A DNA stretch of 64,000 nucleotides, taken from an uncultured Woeseiaceae bacterium (GTDB lineage Bacteria > Pseudomonadota > Gammaproteobacteria > Steroidobacterales > Woeseiaceae). The notes beneath the pieces were generated by a model. That model did not search any database. It worked only from the letters and a program-made list of their open reading frames with translations, and was not told the origin of the DNA. The DNA lies in contig CAMYOJ010000051.1 in NCBI GenBank assembly GCA_947259985.1, positions 1-64,000 on the forward strand, read 5' to 3'. Below, piece after piece: positions 44,086 to 52,120 of the stretch. The first letter of the stretch is position 1. Every line of letters begins with the position of its first letter. The translations under genes were made by a program, and so were the position numbers.

Positions 44086-44985
44086 ATGCGCCTGCGACAG
44101 ATCGAAGTGTTCCACGCTGTCTACTCGAGCGGTTCGATGACCGGCGCGGCCGCCATGCTCAACGTCTCGCAGCCGTCGGTGTCGAAGGTGCTGGCGCACG
44201 CCGAGCAGCAGCTCGGCTACCTGCTGTTCGACCGCGTCAAGGGCAAGCTCGTGCCGACACCCGAAGCGCATCGCCTGTTTGCACACGTTTCCACCGTCTA
44301 CCGCGACGTCGATCGCCTGCGCCACGTCGCGGCCAATCTCAGGTCCGGCGACTCGGGGCATATCCGTTTCGCCGCCACACCCGCGTTCGGCGTCGAGGTG
44401 CTCCCGAAAGCCGTCGCGACGTTTCGCGAGCAACATGCCGATACGATTTTCGAGATCGAGACGCTGCATCTCGATCAGCTCAACGAAGCATTGCTCGAGT
44501 CACGCATGGACGTCGGCCTCGCATTCGATCCACCGAAGACGCCTGGCATCGATCAACGCACGATCGCGACGAGTCGCTTTGTCGTAATTGCACCTGACGA
44601 CACCGATTTCGGCGACAAGACCCGGCTGACGGCGGCCGACCTCTGCGGTCATCCGTTCATCGGCCTCAACAGCCGCGGCCCGCTGGGACGGATGCTGTCG
44701 ACCTACCTGGAACCCGTACAGAAAGACCTCGACATCGTTACCTGGTCGGAGACCTATCATGTCGCGAAGGCGCTGGTCAGCTGTGGAGCGGGCGTGACCA
44801 TCGCCGATGAAATTACCGCGAGATCGGGTGGCACGAGCGGCATCCGACTGTTGCCGCTCGAGCCCGAACTCGAGTTCGACATCCGGGTCCTGGGCCTCGC
44901 CGCCGCACCGTTATCGATCGCGGCACAGAACTTCATCGAGCATCTCGCGAACTCTATCGAGGCGTTTTGCGCACCCGCTTCTTAA
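44086..44985 (+). CDS. LysR-family transcriptional regulator
   Basis: A 299-residue LysR regulator. The N-terminal helix-turn-helix is RQIEVFHAVYSSGSMTGAAA and MLNVSQPSVSKVLAHAEQQL, then GYLLFDRVKGKLVPTPEA. The C-terminal 210 residues are a periplasmic-binding-protein-like effector domain. The N-terminal sequence resembles the opine and amino-acid type (NocR/OccR-like). The ATG at 44086 follows ACGGGGG; earlier codons are not helix-like. A palindrome of the LysR-box type is 25 bp upstream. With the DadA-like oxidase downstream (97 bp) it probably senses a small amino-acid-derived molecule; that is inferred from neighbours. Confidence 0.93.
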   Translation: MRLRQIEVFHAVYSSGSMTGAAAMLNVSQPSVSKVLAHAEQQLGYLLFDRVKGKLVPTPEAHRLFAHVSTVYRDVDRLRHVAANLRSGDSGHIRFAATPAFGVEVLPKAVATFREQHADTIFEIETLHLDQLNEALLESRMDVGLAFDPPKTPGIDQRTIATSRFVVIAPDDTDFGDKTRLTAADLCGHPFIGLNSRGPLGRMLSTYLEPVQKDLDIVTWSETYHVAKALVSCGAGVTIADEITARSGGTSGIRLLPLEPELEFDIRVLGLAAAPLSIAAQNFIEHLANSIEAFCAPAS

Positions 44986-44987
44986 CC

Positions 44988-45002
44988 ATAGCCCCAAGTT
45001 AT
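44988..45002. promoter_or_regulatory. LysR-box-like palindrome 3, upstream of DadA-like gene
   Basis: ATAGCCCCAAGTTAT matches ATAACC-N3-GGTTAT with two changes, one per arm. It begins 3 bp after the regulator stop and ends 79 bp upstream of the oxidase start at 45082. Confidence 0.6.
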
Positions 45003-45081
45003 GGGCGCTCCAACAATGGTCATTTGAGGGCCTTGCGACAGGCTCAGTAACATCTCAGTCCTGCTTTGAGAGGGAGCTGAG

Positions 45082-46293
45082 ATGCACGTCGTCGTCATCG
45101 GTGCGGGCGTAATAGGCACAACAAGCGCGTATTACCTGTCACGGCTCGGCTGCCGCGTGACGGTAGTCGACCGCGCAACGGATGTCGCCAATGAAGCGAG
45201 TTATGGCAACGCCGGGCAGCTTTCCTACAGTTTCACCGACGCGCTCGCGAAACCCGAATTCGTCACGAAGATACCGGGCCTGGTCGCCGGCCGCGACAAC
45301 GCCTACCAGGTACGGCTGCGCCCAGACCTCGTCCCGTGGGGCGTGCGCTTCCTGTCGCAATGCACGAAAACACGGGCCGCGAGGAATACCGTTGCCGTGC
45401 TGGAAACCGCGCTCCGCTCCGAAAAGCTCATGGAAGAGTTGCGCGATGAATTGCCATTTGAATTCTCGCACCGCACTGCGGGCAAGCTCGTGCTGCTCGG
45501 CAGCGAAGCTGATGTGACAGCGGCGCGAAAAACGGCGGCGCTCAAGGAGGAACACGGCTGCAAGACGGAAATCCTGAGCCCCGAGGCCGCTGTCGCCCTC
45601 GAGCCCACCCTGTCCGATATGCAAGGAGACTTCGTCGCAGCGGTTTATTCGGAGCACGATTCGGTGGCCGATTCGCACGCGTTCTGCAAAGGCCTCAAAG
45701 CCATTCTCGATAACACAGGCCGCGTCGACTTCAGGCTCGGCGCGACGGTCAGGCGTCTCATAAAGAACGGTTCCCGTATCGTTGCGATCGAGCTCGACGA
45801 TGGCCAGTTGTCGGCAGACGCATTTGTGGTATGCGCGGGTGCCTGGAGCGGAGAGCTGCTGCGGCCGCTGGGTGTCGACCCGCACATCTACCCGGTACGC
45901 GGTTACAGCGTGACACTGCCGCCCGGCCCGTCTGCACCCGACGTGAGCGTGACAGTACTCAAGCGGAAGATCGTCTTCAGTCGCATCAATGGCCGTGTCC
46001 GCATTGCCGGTTTCGCCGACTTCCTCGGTTTCAGTGAAGAAGACGATGAAGACCGCATCGCTACTCTCATCGAGGTCGCTCGTGAGTATGCGCCGCTGGC
46101 GGCTGATTATGACGCGGTCGATCAGGAGGCATGGGGAGGTTTCAGGCCGATGACGCCGGATGGGCGGCCGCTCGTGGAACAATCGGACTTCGACGGCCTG
46201 TATCTCAACACGGGTCACGGCATGCTTGGCTGGACGCTGGCCTGCGCGTCGGGCCATGACATCGCGCGACTCGTCGCAGAACCGGCCCACTGA
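45082..46293 (+). CDS. FAD-dependent D-amino-acid dehydrogenase-like oxidoreductase (DadA family)
   Basis: A 403-residue flavoprotein with the Rossmann motif VVVIGAGVIGTTSAYYLSRL at the N terminus and the DadA-like NEASYGNAGQLSYSF and SVTVLKRKIVFSRINGRVRI. The C-terminal substrate-domain landmarks AWGGFRPMTPDGRPLVEQ and LNTGHGMLGWTLACASG are also present. DadA enzymes oxidise D-amino acids to keto acids and pass electrons to quinone. The substrate here is open: the family also covers opine and hydroxyproline enzymes. There is a good Shine-Dalgarno (GAGGGAG). The gene follows the LysR regulator and a matching palindrome, so it is probably regulated by it. Confidence 0.9.
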   Translation: MHVVVIGAGVIGTTSAYYLSRLGCRVTVVDRATDVANEASYGNAGQLSYSFTDALAKPEFVTKIPGLVAGRDNAYQVRLRPDLVPWGVRFLSQCTKTRAARNTVAVLETALRSEKLMEELRDELPFEFSHRTAGKLVLLGSEADVTAARKTAALKEEHGCKTEILSPEAAVALEPTLSDMQGDFVAAVYSEHDSVADSHAFCKGLKAILDNTGRVDFRLGATVRRLIKNGSRIVAIELDDGQLSADAFVVCAGAWSGELLRPLGVDPHIYPVRGYSVTLPPGPSAPDVSVTVLKRKIVFSRINGRVRIAGFADFLGFSEEDDEDRIATLIEVAREYAPLAADYDAVDQEAWGGFRPMTPDGRPLVEQSDFDGLYLNTGHGMLGWTLACASGHDIARLVAEPAH

Positions 46294-46322
46294 ATCACGC
46301 TAGCGCCAGCCCCGTGATGAGA

Positions 46323-46328
46323 TATAAT
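46323..46328 (+). promoter_or_regulatory. -10 hexamer TATAAT ahead of the cytochrome gene
   Basis: A perfect TATAAT lies 58 bp upstream of the cytochrome c start in a 92-bp gap. The -35 position, 17 bp before, reads CTAGCG and is poor, so a promoter is likely but would need an activator or an extended -10. Confidence 0.45.
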
Positions 46329-46385
46329 CGCCGGCCTCCGTCGGGTACCTTGCCCGGCCCTACCTAGATACTCCGGAGCAGTAAG

Positions 46386-46898
46386 TTGAGTCGGGACCAG
46401 AAATTTTTTGATATGTACTCCCTCGTTATCGGTGTTCTTGCCGCCATAGCACTCGGAATATTCGTCCTTGTGATGAAAGTATCCGACCTGACGCAGGGCG
46501 TATACACGCGAGACACGCATGAATACCAGGCCGCCGTTGCCGAACGCATCCGTCCTGTCGGCCGGGTTTACCTGCCGGGCGAGGAGCATGAAGCCGAAGC
46601 GCCCGTCGTCGCTGCGGCCGAAGAGCCCGAACCCGTTGCGGCAGCAATGTCCGGACCGCAGGTCTACAATTCAGCGTGTCTTGCCTGTCACGGCGCGGGC
46701 ATCGGCGGTGCCCCGATACTCGGCGACGCAGGCCAGTGGGCGCCGCGCATCGAGCAGGGCATCGACGTCCTGACGCAGCACGCGATCCAGGGTTACACGG
46801 GCTCTGTTGGTTACATGCCTCCCAAGGGCGGTCGCATGGACCTGTCCGACGACGAGATCGCGGGCGCGGTTGACTACATGGTCGCTGAGTCGCAGTAA
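46386..46898 (+). CDS. Cytochrome c5-like membrane-anchored monohaem cytochrome
   Basis: A 170-residue protein starting at TTG. One N-terminal membrane anchor (SLVIGVLAAIALGIFVLVM) is followed by a charged linker and a monohaem cytochrome c domain with CLACH and the distal Met in GYMPPKGGR. The pattern (haem site near residue 98, sixth ligand about 45 residues later) is of cytochrome c5 (CycB) type. Such proteins shuttle electrons in the periplasm. SD-like GGAG is about 12 nt upstream. It is convergent with comM, and its terminator hairpin lies inside the comM 3' end. Confidence 0.92.
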   Translation: MSRDQKFFDMYSLVIGVLAAIALGIFVLVMKVSDLTQGVYTRDTHEYQAAVAERIRPVGRVYLPGEEHEAEAPVVAAAEEPEPVAAAMSGPQVYNSACLACHGAGIGGAPILGDAGQWAPRIEQGIDVLTQHAIQGYTGSVGYMPPKGGRMDLSDDEIAGAVDYMVAESQ

Positions 46899-46901
46899 GG
46901 C

Positions 46902-48404
46902 TCAGACCCGCCGGTCGAAGCAACGCAACGATAACGCCTCCGCGACATGCGGGGGCGTTATTTTTTTGTCTCCGGCAAGGTCGGCAATCGTCCGTGCGAC
47001 ACGCAGTACGCGCTGGTGGGCGCGCGCAGACAGGTTGAACTGTTCGGCCGCGCGCTCGAGCAGTGCCCAGCACTGCTCATTGGCCGAACAGTGTTTCTCG
47101 AAGTCCCCGCCTTCGAGCCGGGCATTGCACGAACCGGCTCGCTCGAACTGCATCCGCCAGGCTTTTTCGACGCGTGCGGCAACTTCGCGGCTTGTCTCCC
47201 CACACTGCTCGTGCGAGCGCAGGGTCTGCGTCGGCGGCCGCGTAACTTCGACATGCAGGTCGATGCGATCGAGCAAAGGTCCCGAGACCTTGCTGCGATA
47301 ATTGGCAACGCGATCGCCGCTGCAACGGCAGTCAGCCTGCCGGTCACCCAGGTATCCACACGGGCAGGGATTCATGGCGGCGACGAGCTGAAAGCTGGCC
47401 GGAAAATCGGCCTGCTGCCCCACACGTGCGATGCTGATGACACCAGTCTCCATGGGCTCACGCAATACTTCGAGGACGTTGCGATTGAACTCGGGCAACT
47501 CGTCGAGAAACAGGACACCGTTGTGCGCCCTCGAAACCTCACCAGGGCGAGGCCCCTTGCCGCCACCCACGAGAGCGGCCGCCGAGGCTGTGTGGTGCGG
47601 CGACCGAAAGGGTCGTCGACGCCAGCCTTCACCGGCAACGGGCGCGCCGAGCACCGAATCGATAGCTGCGGTTTCGAGCGCTTCGTGCTCGCTCATGCGC
47701 GGCAGAATGCCGGGCAGACGTCGCGCCAGCATGCTCTTGCCCGTGCCTGGTGGGCCGATGAACAACAGGTTGTGCCCGCCCGCTGCAGCAATCTCCAATG
47801 CGCGCTTGGCATTCTGCTGCCCCTTGACGTCGGCAAGGTCTTTGCCAGTCCGTGGAATGCCGGCCGGCTCAACATGGGCGGCGGCATCGATCGGCGCTTG
47901 ACCCGACAGGTGCGCCACCACGTCGAGGAGCGAGGCTGCCGGGTAGACGCTGGCGCCCGCAAGCGTCGCCTCGGCGCAATTGTCGCCAGGCACGATGACG
48001 GCGCGGCCCGCCTGCTGCGCCTTCAGGGCTGCGGGCAACATGCCGGGCACGGGCCGCAGCTCGCCGTTCAGTGCAAGTTCGCCGTAGCACTCGATACCCT
48101 CGAGACCGGTCTTCGGAAACTGCCGGCGCGCGGCGAGAATTCCCAATGCGATAGCCAGGTCGTAGCGGCCGCCGGTCTTTTTCATGTCGGCCGGCCCCAG
48201 GCTGATCGTGATGCGCTGCTGCGGAAATTCGAAGCCGGAACTCAACAGTGCGCCGCGCACTCGATCCTTGCTTTCGCGAACCGCCGTCTCGGCCATGCCC
48301 ACGATCGTGAAGGCCGGCAGGCCACCGGACAGAAAGACCTCGATGGTCACGGGCGGCGCTTCGGTGCCGCGCTCTGCGCGGCAATGCAGAATGGCGAGAC
48401 TCAT
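46902..48404 (-). CDS. comM: ComM/YifB family Mg-chelatase-like ATPase
   Basis: A 500-residue AAA+ protein. The N-terminal Lon-protease-like S5 fold has FTIVGMAETAVRESKDRVR and ITISLGPADMKKTGGRYDLA; the ATPase has Walker A FIGPPGTGKSMLARRLP, Walker B GVLFLDELPEF and a following FRSPHHTASAAAL motif; a zinc-like PCPCGYLGD cluster is present. ComM is a hexameric helicase that aids branch migration in natural transformation. The ATG at 48404 (MSLAILHCRAERG) is the family start; an upstream ATG at 48419 is less usual. It is the last gene of the ubiK-comM pair and convergent with the cytochrome gene. Confidence 0.95.
   Translation of the reverse strand: MSLAILHCRAERGTEAPPVTIEVFLSGGLPAFTIVGMAETAVRESKDRVRGALLSSGFEFPQQRITISLGPADMKKTGGRYDLAIALGILAARRQFPKTGLEGIECYGELALNGELRPVPGMLPAALKAQQAGRAVIVPGDNCAEATLAGASVYPAASLLDVVAHLSGQAPIDAAAHVEPAGIPRTGKDLADVKGQQNAKRALEIAAAGGHNLLFIGPPGTGKSMLARRLPGILPRMSEHEALETAAIDSVLGAPVAGEGWRRRPFRSPHHTASAAALVGGGKGPRPGEVSRAHNGVLFLDELPEFNRNVLEVLREPMETGVISIARVGQQADFPASFQLVAAMNPCPCGYLGDRQADCRCSGDRVANYRSKVSGPLLDRIDLHVEVTRPPTQTLRSHEQCGETSREVAARVEKAWRMQFERAGSCNARLEGGDFEKHCSANEQCWALLERAAEQFNLSARAHQRVLRVARTIADLAGDKKITPPHVAEALSLRCFDRRV
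46931..46967 (+). terminator. Rho-independent terminator of the cytochrome gene, inside comM
   Basis: ATAACGCCTCCGC (46931-46943), loop GACAT, GCGGGGGCGTTAT (46949-46961) with one G-T pair, then a run of seven T. It is 33 bp after the cytochrome stop and lies within the last codons of comM on the other strand. Confidence 0.82.
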
Positions 48405-48493
48405 GCAGCGGCCCTCCATGGCCTGCGGCGATCATGTACGTTGCCCGCCGCGGCAGCGGGCCCTCGTCAAGCGGGATAGAGAAATGCCCGCGA

Positions 48494-48730
48494 TTATTCT
48501 GTTTCGAGTTCCTCGAGACGTTTTTCGAGCGCTTCGAGCTTCTCGCGCGTACGCGCCAGCACGGCTTCCTGAACCTCAAACTCCTCGCGCGTAACGAGAT
48601 CGAGCTTGGCCAGCGAAGCGCGCAGCACGGCGCGAAAATTGTTCTCGAGATCCGCGCCCACCGAGCGCAGGCCTTCGGGCACCGATTCGGCGAGCTTTTT
48701 CGCCAGGTTTTCAATGGAATCGTCAGTCAT
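48494..48730 (-). CDS. ubiK: UbiK-family accessory factor (YqiC/BMFP)
   Basis: A 78-residue protein of UbiK type: N-terminal IENLAKKLAESVPEGLRSVG, DLENNFRAVLRASLAKLDLV, then a coiled coil TREEFEVQEAVLARTREKLE. UbiK binds UbiJ and aids ubiquinone synthesis under aerobic conditions. It is followed by comM on the same strand. The start at 48730 gives the family length; longer frames to 48868 have no homologous sequence. Nothing is odd in it. Confidence 0.93.
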   Translation of the reverse strand: MTDDSIENLAKKLAESVPEGLRSVGADLENNFRAVLRASLAKLDLVTREEFEVQEAVLARTREKLEALEKRLEELETE

Positions 48731-48804
48731 AGCGGCTTGATACCTGACGTCAGCGAAGAATACCAGCGGCATTTGCACCGACAGGCGGCAAAAACGTTCG
48801 TTGC

Positions 48805-48851
48805 TCACCATTCTGGGGCAAAGCGCTCTCTGCGGCGCACCAACATGGTGC
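48805..48851 (+). promoter_or_regulatory. Two tandem NtrC-like binding sites
   Basis: GCACCAACATGGTGC (48837-48851) is a perfect match to the core GCACCA-N3-TGGTGC NtrC site. TCACCATTCTGGGGC (48805-48819) is a second copy with two mismatches. The centres are 32 bp apart, close to three DNA turns, as at the NtrC enhancer of enteric glnA. They lie about 54 and 86 bp upstream of the sigma-54 element. Confidence 0.85.
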
Positions 48852-48904
48852 GAGTCACCCCGCCGCAATTTTATTAACCGTTGATTTCAAGAGGGTTTCC
48901 AGAC

Positions 48905-48921
48905 TTGGCACGTTAACTGCT
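48905..48921 (+). promoter_or_regulatory. Sigma-54 promoter of torF-glnK-amtB
   Basis: TTGGCACGTTAACTGCT matches the -24/-12 consensus TTGGCACG-N4-TTGCT with a single mismatch (C for T in the -12 element). It is 58-74 bp upstream of the torF start. With the two NtrC-like sites this gives a nitrogen-limitation-responsive promoter. Confidence 0.88.
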
Positions 48922-48978
48922 TTTAACAGGGCGAAAGCGGCCCTCGGGCCATCATCTTTTTATCGGGAGCAACATGTA

Positions 48979-49659
48979 ATGAACATCAGGAAAACGGCGT
49001 TTATCGCCATCGCACTTGTTACCAGTGGAGTGGCGAACGCCCAATGGTCTGCCAACATCGGCTTTGCCAGTGACTATTATTTCCGCGGCATCTTCCAGGC
49101 GCAGTCATCGGCCAGCGGCGGCATCGATTACAACCACGAAAACGGATTCTACGCCGGTGTCTGGGCCGCGGATGTCAGTGACGGCGCTTCGGCCGGCTAT
49201 GCCGGCGACGATGCCGCTGGTCTCGAGGTCGACGGCTACTTCGGTTATGGCGGCGAGGTCGGCGACTTCACCTACGGCATCGGCTTTACGGGCTATTACT
49301 ACACACAGGAATTTGATGACACCTACCAGGAGATCAACCTGAGCGGTGGCTACGGCATCGCGACGATCGATGTCGCCGTTGGCGAGTACGATAACTTCGA
49401 TGGCCCGACGCAGGACTACACCTACTACTCATTGACGCTTGAGAAGAACGGTTTCTACGGCAAGTACGCAGGATTCAGCCAGGACGCAGATGGCGAGTAC
49501 TTCGAGCTCGGTTATGGCGCGACCGTCGCCGATATCGATCTCGGCGTCTACATCGTTTTCAACGACGAGGACCTGAGCGGAATCGTGGACGAGGGCGGTG
49601 ACACGACGGACGACCAATCGGTTGTATTCACGATCGGCAAATCTTTCGATATTAAGTAA
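48979..49659 (+). CDS. TorF-family putative porin (Gcw_chp)
   Basis: A 226-residue protein with signal peptide (to about 21, ending VANA) and the conserved start of the family, WSANIGFASDYYFRGI, followed by alternating beta strands rich in Tyr/Gly/Asp (GIDYNHENGFYAGVWAADVS). It ends at a beta strand with VFTIGKSFDIK. The protein is a small outer-membrane beta-barrel of unknown substrate. Here it is the first gene of a sigma-54-driven operon with glnK and amtB, which suggests a role in uptake of nitrogenous solutes when nitrogen is scarce. A terminator follows but is leaky enough, by position, to allow read-through. Confidence 0.92.
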   Translation: MNIRKTAFIAIALVTSGVANAQWSANIGFASDYYFRGIFQAQSSASGGIDYNHENGFYAGVWAADVSDGASAGYAGDDAAGLEVDGYFGYGGEVGDFTYGIGFTGYYYTQEFDDTYQEINLSGGYGIATIDVAVGEYDNFDGPTQDYTYYSLTLEKNGFYGKYAGFSQDADGEYFELGYGATVADIDLGVYIVFNDEDLSGIVDEGGDTTDDQSVVFTIGKSFDIK

Positions 49660-49667
49660 GTCACAGC

Positions 49668-49693
49668 GGGCGGCCGCAGGGCCGCCCATTTTT
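49668..49693 (+). terminator. Hairpin with T-tract between torF and glnK
   Basis: GGGCGGCC (49668-49675), loop GCAG, GGCCGCCC (49680-49687), then ATTTTT. The 8-bp GC stem and T-tract form a good intrinsic terminator 8 bp after the torF stop. It would set a lower level for glnK-amtB or act as an attenuator. Confidence 0.8.
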
Positions 49694-49706
49694 CACAGGG
49701 GATTAG

Positions 49707-50048
<342 letters not shown>

Positions 50049-50069
50049 CGAGTCTGGGAGGAATTACTC

Positions 50070-51344
50070 GTGGAAGAAACAACTCAAATAGCGGCGCAGG
50101 TGACCGAACTCGCCTATGCGCTCGATACTTTCTATTTCCTCGTCATGGGGGCGTTCGTCATGTGGATGGCGGCCGGCTTCACTATGCTCGAGTCCGGTCT
50201 CGTCCGTGCCAAGAACACGGCCGAGATTCTCACCAAGAACGTCGGTCTGTACTCGATCGCCTGCATCATGTTCATGCTGGCGGGCTACACGATTATGTAT
50301 CCGTCAGACGCGTCGAACCTGTTCCTGCAGTTTGGCGACGGCTGGCTCAGCGCGGACGACAACTCGGCAGAAGCCGTTCTCGCGAGCGGCGGTGAAACCT
50401 ACTACTCGAACCTGTCGGACTTCTTCTTCCAGGTCGTGTTTGTGGCAACCGCGATGTCGATCGTTTCGGGCGCCGTGGCCGAGCGCATGAAGCTCTGGTC
50501 CTTTTTTGCGTTCGCGGTCGTCCTTACCGCTTTCATCTATCCAATTCAGGGCTTCTGGAACTGGGGCGGAGGTTTCCTCACCGAGAGTTTCGGCTACTTC
50601 GACTTCGCGGGATCGGGCACCGTCCACCTTTGCGGCGCTGCCGCGGCGCTCGCTGGCGTGCTCGTCCTCGGTCCACGCAAGGGCAAATACGGTCCCGCCG
50701 GCCAGGTGAATGCAATACCAGGCGCCAACCTGCCGCTCGCGGCACTGGGCACGCTGATCCTGTGGCTCGGCTGGTTCGGCTTCAACGGCGGCTCGGAGCT
50801 CAAGGTTTCCGACGTCGGCGAAGCGAACGCGGTCGCGCTCGTGTTCGTCAACACGAACATGGCGGCAGCCGGCGGTCTCGTGTTCGCGCTGCTGTTATCG
50901 CGCTTCTGGTTCGGCAAGGCCGACCTGACGATGGCACTCAACGGCGCGCTCGCAGGGCTTGTAGCGATTACAGCCGATCCGTTGTCGCCCACCCCGGTCC
51001 TTGCCACTGTAATCGGCGCCATCGGCGGTTTGATCGTCGTTGCCTCGATCGTGTCGCTCGACAAGCTGAAAATCGACGATCCGGTCGGTGCAATATCAGT
51101 GCACGGCGTTGTCGGCATCTGGGGCGTACTGGCGGTGCTGCTTTCGAACGGTGAGGCGGGCTTCGTCGGACAGTTCGTCGGCATCCTCAGCATCTTCGCC
51201 TGGACGTTCGGCGTCAGCCTGATCGTCTGGTTCGCACTCAAGGCCACGGTTGGCATACGCGTCTCGGAAGAAGAGGAATACGAGGGCGTCGACATCGGCG
51301 AATGTGGCCTCGAGGCCTACCCCGAGTTCACGTCGGCGGAGTAA
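50070..51344 (+). CDS. amtB: Ammonium transporter AmtB
   Basis: A 424-residue integral membrane protein with GTG start preceded by GGGAGGAA. It has 11 membrane helices; conserved landmarks are the GLVRAKNTAEILTKNVG stretch, the twin-His pair (GTVHLCGAAAALAG and SVHGVVGIWG), WNWGGGFLTE and GWFGFNGGSE. The C-terminal cytoplasmic tail (VSEEEEYEGVDIGECGLEAY) is where GlnK docks. It conducts ammonium or ammonia into the cell. Two terminator-like hairpins follow. Confidence 0.96.
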   Translation: MEETTQIAAQVTELAYALDTFYFLVMGAFVMWMAAGFTMLESGLVRAKNTAEILTKNVGLYSIACIMFMLAGYTIMYPSDASNLFLQFGDGWLSADDNSAEAVLASGGETYYSNLSDFFFQVVFVATAMSIVSGAVAERMKLWSFFAFAVVLTAFIYPIQGFWNWGGGFLTESFGYFDFAGSGTVHLCGAAAALAGVLVLGPRKGKYGPAGQVNAIPGANLPLAALGTLILWLGWFGFNGGSELKVSDVGEANAVALVFVNTNMAAAGGLVFALLLSRFWFGKADLTMALNGALAGLVAITADPLSPTPVLATVIGAIGGLIVVASIVSLDKLKIDDPVGAISVHGVVGIWGVLAVLLSNGEAGFVGQFVGILSIFAWTFGVSLIVWFALKATVGIRVSEEEEYEGVDIGECGLEAYPEFTSAE

Positions 51345-51358
51345 TCCCCCCGCGGCAT

Positions 51359-51388
51359 TGCCGGACTTGTCATAAGGAAAGTCCGGCA
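51359..51388 (+). repeat. Perfect inverted repeat after amtB
   Basis: TGCCGGACTT (51359-51368) and AAGTCCGGCA (51379-51388) form a 10-bp stem with a 10-nt loop, 15 bp past the amtB stop. No T-tract follows immediately. It may stabilise the 3' end of the transcript. Confidence 0.6.
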
Positions 51389-51442
51389 GTACCGCACCCC
51401 TGCTGCACGGGGGCTCATTTTTCCCCAGTGAAGCAACAACTT

Positions 51443-51469
51443 AGCGGGCCGTAAGGCCCGCTTTTTTTT
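51443..51469 (+). terminator. Rho-independent terminator of amtB operon
   Basis: AGCGGGCC (51443-51450), loop GTAA, GGCCCGCT (51455-51462), followed by eight T. This is a textbook intrinsic terminator, about 100 bp after the amtB stop. Confidence 0.9.
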
Positions 51470-51501
51470 GCCTTGAATTAGGGTAAATGCCCGCTGTTCG
51501 C

Positions 51502-51517
51502 TGTGACTGCGGTCACT
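51502..51517 (+). promoter_or_regulatory. CRP/Vfr-like palindrome upstream of second DUF4124 gene
   Basis: TGTGACTGCGGTCACT fits TGTGA-N6-TCACA with one mismatch. It lies 72-87 bp upstream of the DUF4124 start at 51589. A similar site precedes the other DUF4124 gene. Confidence 0.6.
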
Positions 51518-51588
51518 ACAAAAACTCCTATGGCATGATCTAATTTCGTTTAGTAAATACGTCGGGCACCTGGCCTAAGAAGGGCAAT

Positions 51589-52056
51589 ATGAAACGCAAA
51601 CAGCTACTGATCGGATTCGCGGTACTGGCTTTGACGGCCAACAGCGGCGTAGCGGCCAGCGAGATCTACAAATGGGTCGACGAGGACGGCAACGTTCATT
51701 ACGAGGACCGTCCGTCGGGTGCTGCTTCGGAGCAGCACCTGGCCCTCTCCTCTCAGCGCACTGACGGTAGCGCCGTGCAGCAGAGAGTCGATGCCTACGC
51801 CGAACGGCAGGCGGCCAGGGAGGAAGCCCGCGCTGCGGCCGACGCAGAGGCTCAGAAGGCCGAAGACGCACAGGCGGAGGTCGAAGCAAATCGCAAGAAG
51901 TGCGAGAACTATCGCGCTCAGCTGCAGACCATCCAGCTGGAGGCACCCCTTTACAAAGAGAAGCCTGATGGCGAACGCGAGTACCTGGATGACACGCAGC
52001 GCGACGAAGCACGCACTCGCACCCAGGAACTGATCGCCAAGTACTGCACCTCCTGA
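51589..52056 (+). CDS. DUF4124 domain protein (second of two)
   Basis: A 155-residue exported protein with signal peptide (to about 22) and DUF4124 core EIYKWVDEDGNVHYEDRPSG. A long charged helix follows (EAQKAEDAQAEVEANRKKCE), ending in LYKEKPDGEREYLDDTQRDE. It shares plan and several motifs with the DUF4124 protein at 22380-22859 (the endings KEKPDGEREYL and NDAGEREYLS-like). The pair is probably paralogous. It is periplasmic and uncharacterised. A CRP-like site is upstream. Confidence 0.9.
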   Translation: MKRKQLLIGFAVLALTANSGVAASEIYKWVDEDGNVHYEDRPSGAASEQHLALSSQRTDGSAVQQRVDAYAERQAAREEARAAADAEAQKAEDAQAEVEANRKKCENYRAQLQTIQLEAPLYKEKPDGEREYLDDTQRDEARTRTQELIAKYCTS

Positions 52057-52120
52057 TCGCGACGGGCGCTGCCCGGCTGCTGGCGCTACAATGCCTGCTT
52101 AAGCCCAAAGGAGCGCCCGT

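Noticed and set aside
46947-48479. 510-codon plus-strand frame opposite comM
   Set aside because: Shadow frame; comM on the minus strand has Walker A and B and the Lon-like domain.
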